Below are positions 63,549 to 64,000 of a stretch of 64,000 nucleotides of DNA, piece by piece. The position numbers were made by a program, and so were the translations under genes. Location of the stretch: assembly GCF_003201835.2 (NCBI RefSeq), contig NZ_CP029289.2, positions 1,798,001-1,862,000 on the forward strand. Reading direction: 5' to 3'. The stretch's first letter is position 1; every line of letters starts with the position of its first letter. Origin of the DNA: Acidianus brierleyi. GTDB taxonomy: Archaea > Thermoproteota > Thermoprotei_A > Sulfolobales > Sulfolobaceae. The notes beneath the pieces were generated by a model. That model did not search any database. It was not told the origin of the DNA and was given only the letters and a program-made list of their open reading frames with translations.

Positions 63549-64000
63549 GCGTAACTTTTCCTTACTTTTAATTACTTCTAATTCCGCCACTGGCACCCCT
63601 CTCAAGGGATCATACACAGTCACCCTTAAGTCCTTGGGGCTAGTCGAGGGAAACACCAATACCCTCCCATCCACCTTTTTCACAATGTTAAGAGGAGCAA
63701 TAGAATCCCTCTCCAACAAAACTTCACCACTCTCCAAATACCTAGCGTTCACCTTGAAAACTCTAATACCCCCACCCTCGTGAGCAGAGCCCGTCATCAG
63801 GTAGGGGTTAAAAACCTTGATAACCTTCTCAACTACTTGCTTACCCTTCCTCAACTTCTCACCGTTAAATGGGTTAATAGAGGAAGTATATGACTCAGAA
63901 ACCTCCGCAACCTCTATCGGCTGAGTTTTCAACATATCCACGAATTTAACAACACTCCACTGGTGAATCCTATGCCTAAGCTTATCATTTTTATTACTCT
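63540..64000 (-). mobile_element. tnpB: TnpB-type transposon-encoded protein, C-terminal part (runs off the right edge)
   Basis: The frame is open to the window edge (RHRIHQWSVVKFVDMLKTQ and upstream). VAEVSESYTSSINPF holds the RuvC-II Glu region and LLERDSIAPLNIVKK the RuvC-III D-x-x-A-x-x-N-I motif. The zinc knuckle CxxC found in many TnpB proteins is not seen between them. IS200/IS605- or IS607-type OrfB, the kind common in Sulfolobales. GC content is higher than the surroundings. The N-terminal part and any TnpA gene are beyond the window. Confidence 0.8.

Overview
The window is chromosomal DNA from a thermoacidophilic crenarchaeon of the Sulfolobales. The evidence is SlaA/SlaB S-layer genes, AT-rich DNA, archaeal-type ribosomal, Spt5, SecE and AlaRS proteins, intron-bearing tRNAs with bulge-helix-bulge motifs, TATA boxes about 26 nt upstream of leaderless starts, and GGTGA-type Shine-Dalgarno sites inside operons. 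As far as I recall, the gene order resembles Saccharolobus solfataricus around its S-layer, RNase J and ribosomal stalk loci. The low GC content would fit Acidianus, Sulfurisphaera or Sulfolobus, but I cannot name the genus.

Layout. 0-7.7 kb: the start of a glutamate-synthase-like gene, then a minus-strand S-layer operon (slaA, slaB and a small membrane-anchored glycoprotein-like gene) and a second small secreted protein on the other side. 7.6-16.5 kb: tRNA-Pro, an HTH regulator, NAC, RNase J, the editing-only ThrRS, mevalonate kinase, GlmS, a sugar nucleotidyltransferase, tRNA-Gly and tRNA-Ala. 16.9-18.5 kb: a three-gene operon with pilin-like N-termini. 18.5-19.4 kb: a gene-poor stretch with probable mobile-element debris. 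19.4-40.2 kb: metabolic genes for cobalamin, pterin, molybdopterin, NAD, cysteine and glutamine, plus XerA, sulfur-carrier-like proteins and PhoU. 40.3-50.5 kb: a translation and secretion superoperon (S19e, PDCD5-like, L39e, L31e, aIF6, L18a, prefoldin, FtsY, SecE, Spt5, L11, L1, L10, L12, AlaRS). 50.6-55.1 kb: tRNA-Arg, a pyruvoyl decarboxylase and the upper mevalonate operon (HMG-CoA synthase, a thiolase-like protein, a DUF35 protein, HMG-CoA reductase). 55.1-59.1 kb: SHMT, UspA, GAPDH and PGK. 59.3-64 kb: tRNA-Gln, tRNA-Met and an accessory region.

The most unusual region is the right end. The 3' exon of tRNA-Met is duplicated as a 39-bp direct repeat 1.67 kb downstream, bracketing a decayed integrated element. 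That element holds repeated TTTAACG motifs, a winged-helix remnant, and a small-protein plus aspartic-protease-like pair that is now frameshifted. Beyond it lie a two-gene unit with an ATA in place of a start codon and a cysteine-rich mini-protein broken by an in-frame UAG, a truncated second aspartic-protease-like copy, and a partial TnpB-type transposase.

Two housekeeping genes, ftsY and HMG-CoA reductase, are broken by one extra T in a T run, and pgk lacks a canonical start in a way that one extra G would repair. This pattern suggests homopolymer assembly errors, or else real slippage. The thiolase-like protein of the mevalonate operon contains no cysteine at all and looks like a catalytically dead subunit of the HMG-CoA synthase complex. 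A perfect 8-bp dyad plus further half-sites precede that operon and probably form its operator.
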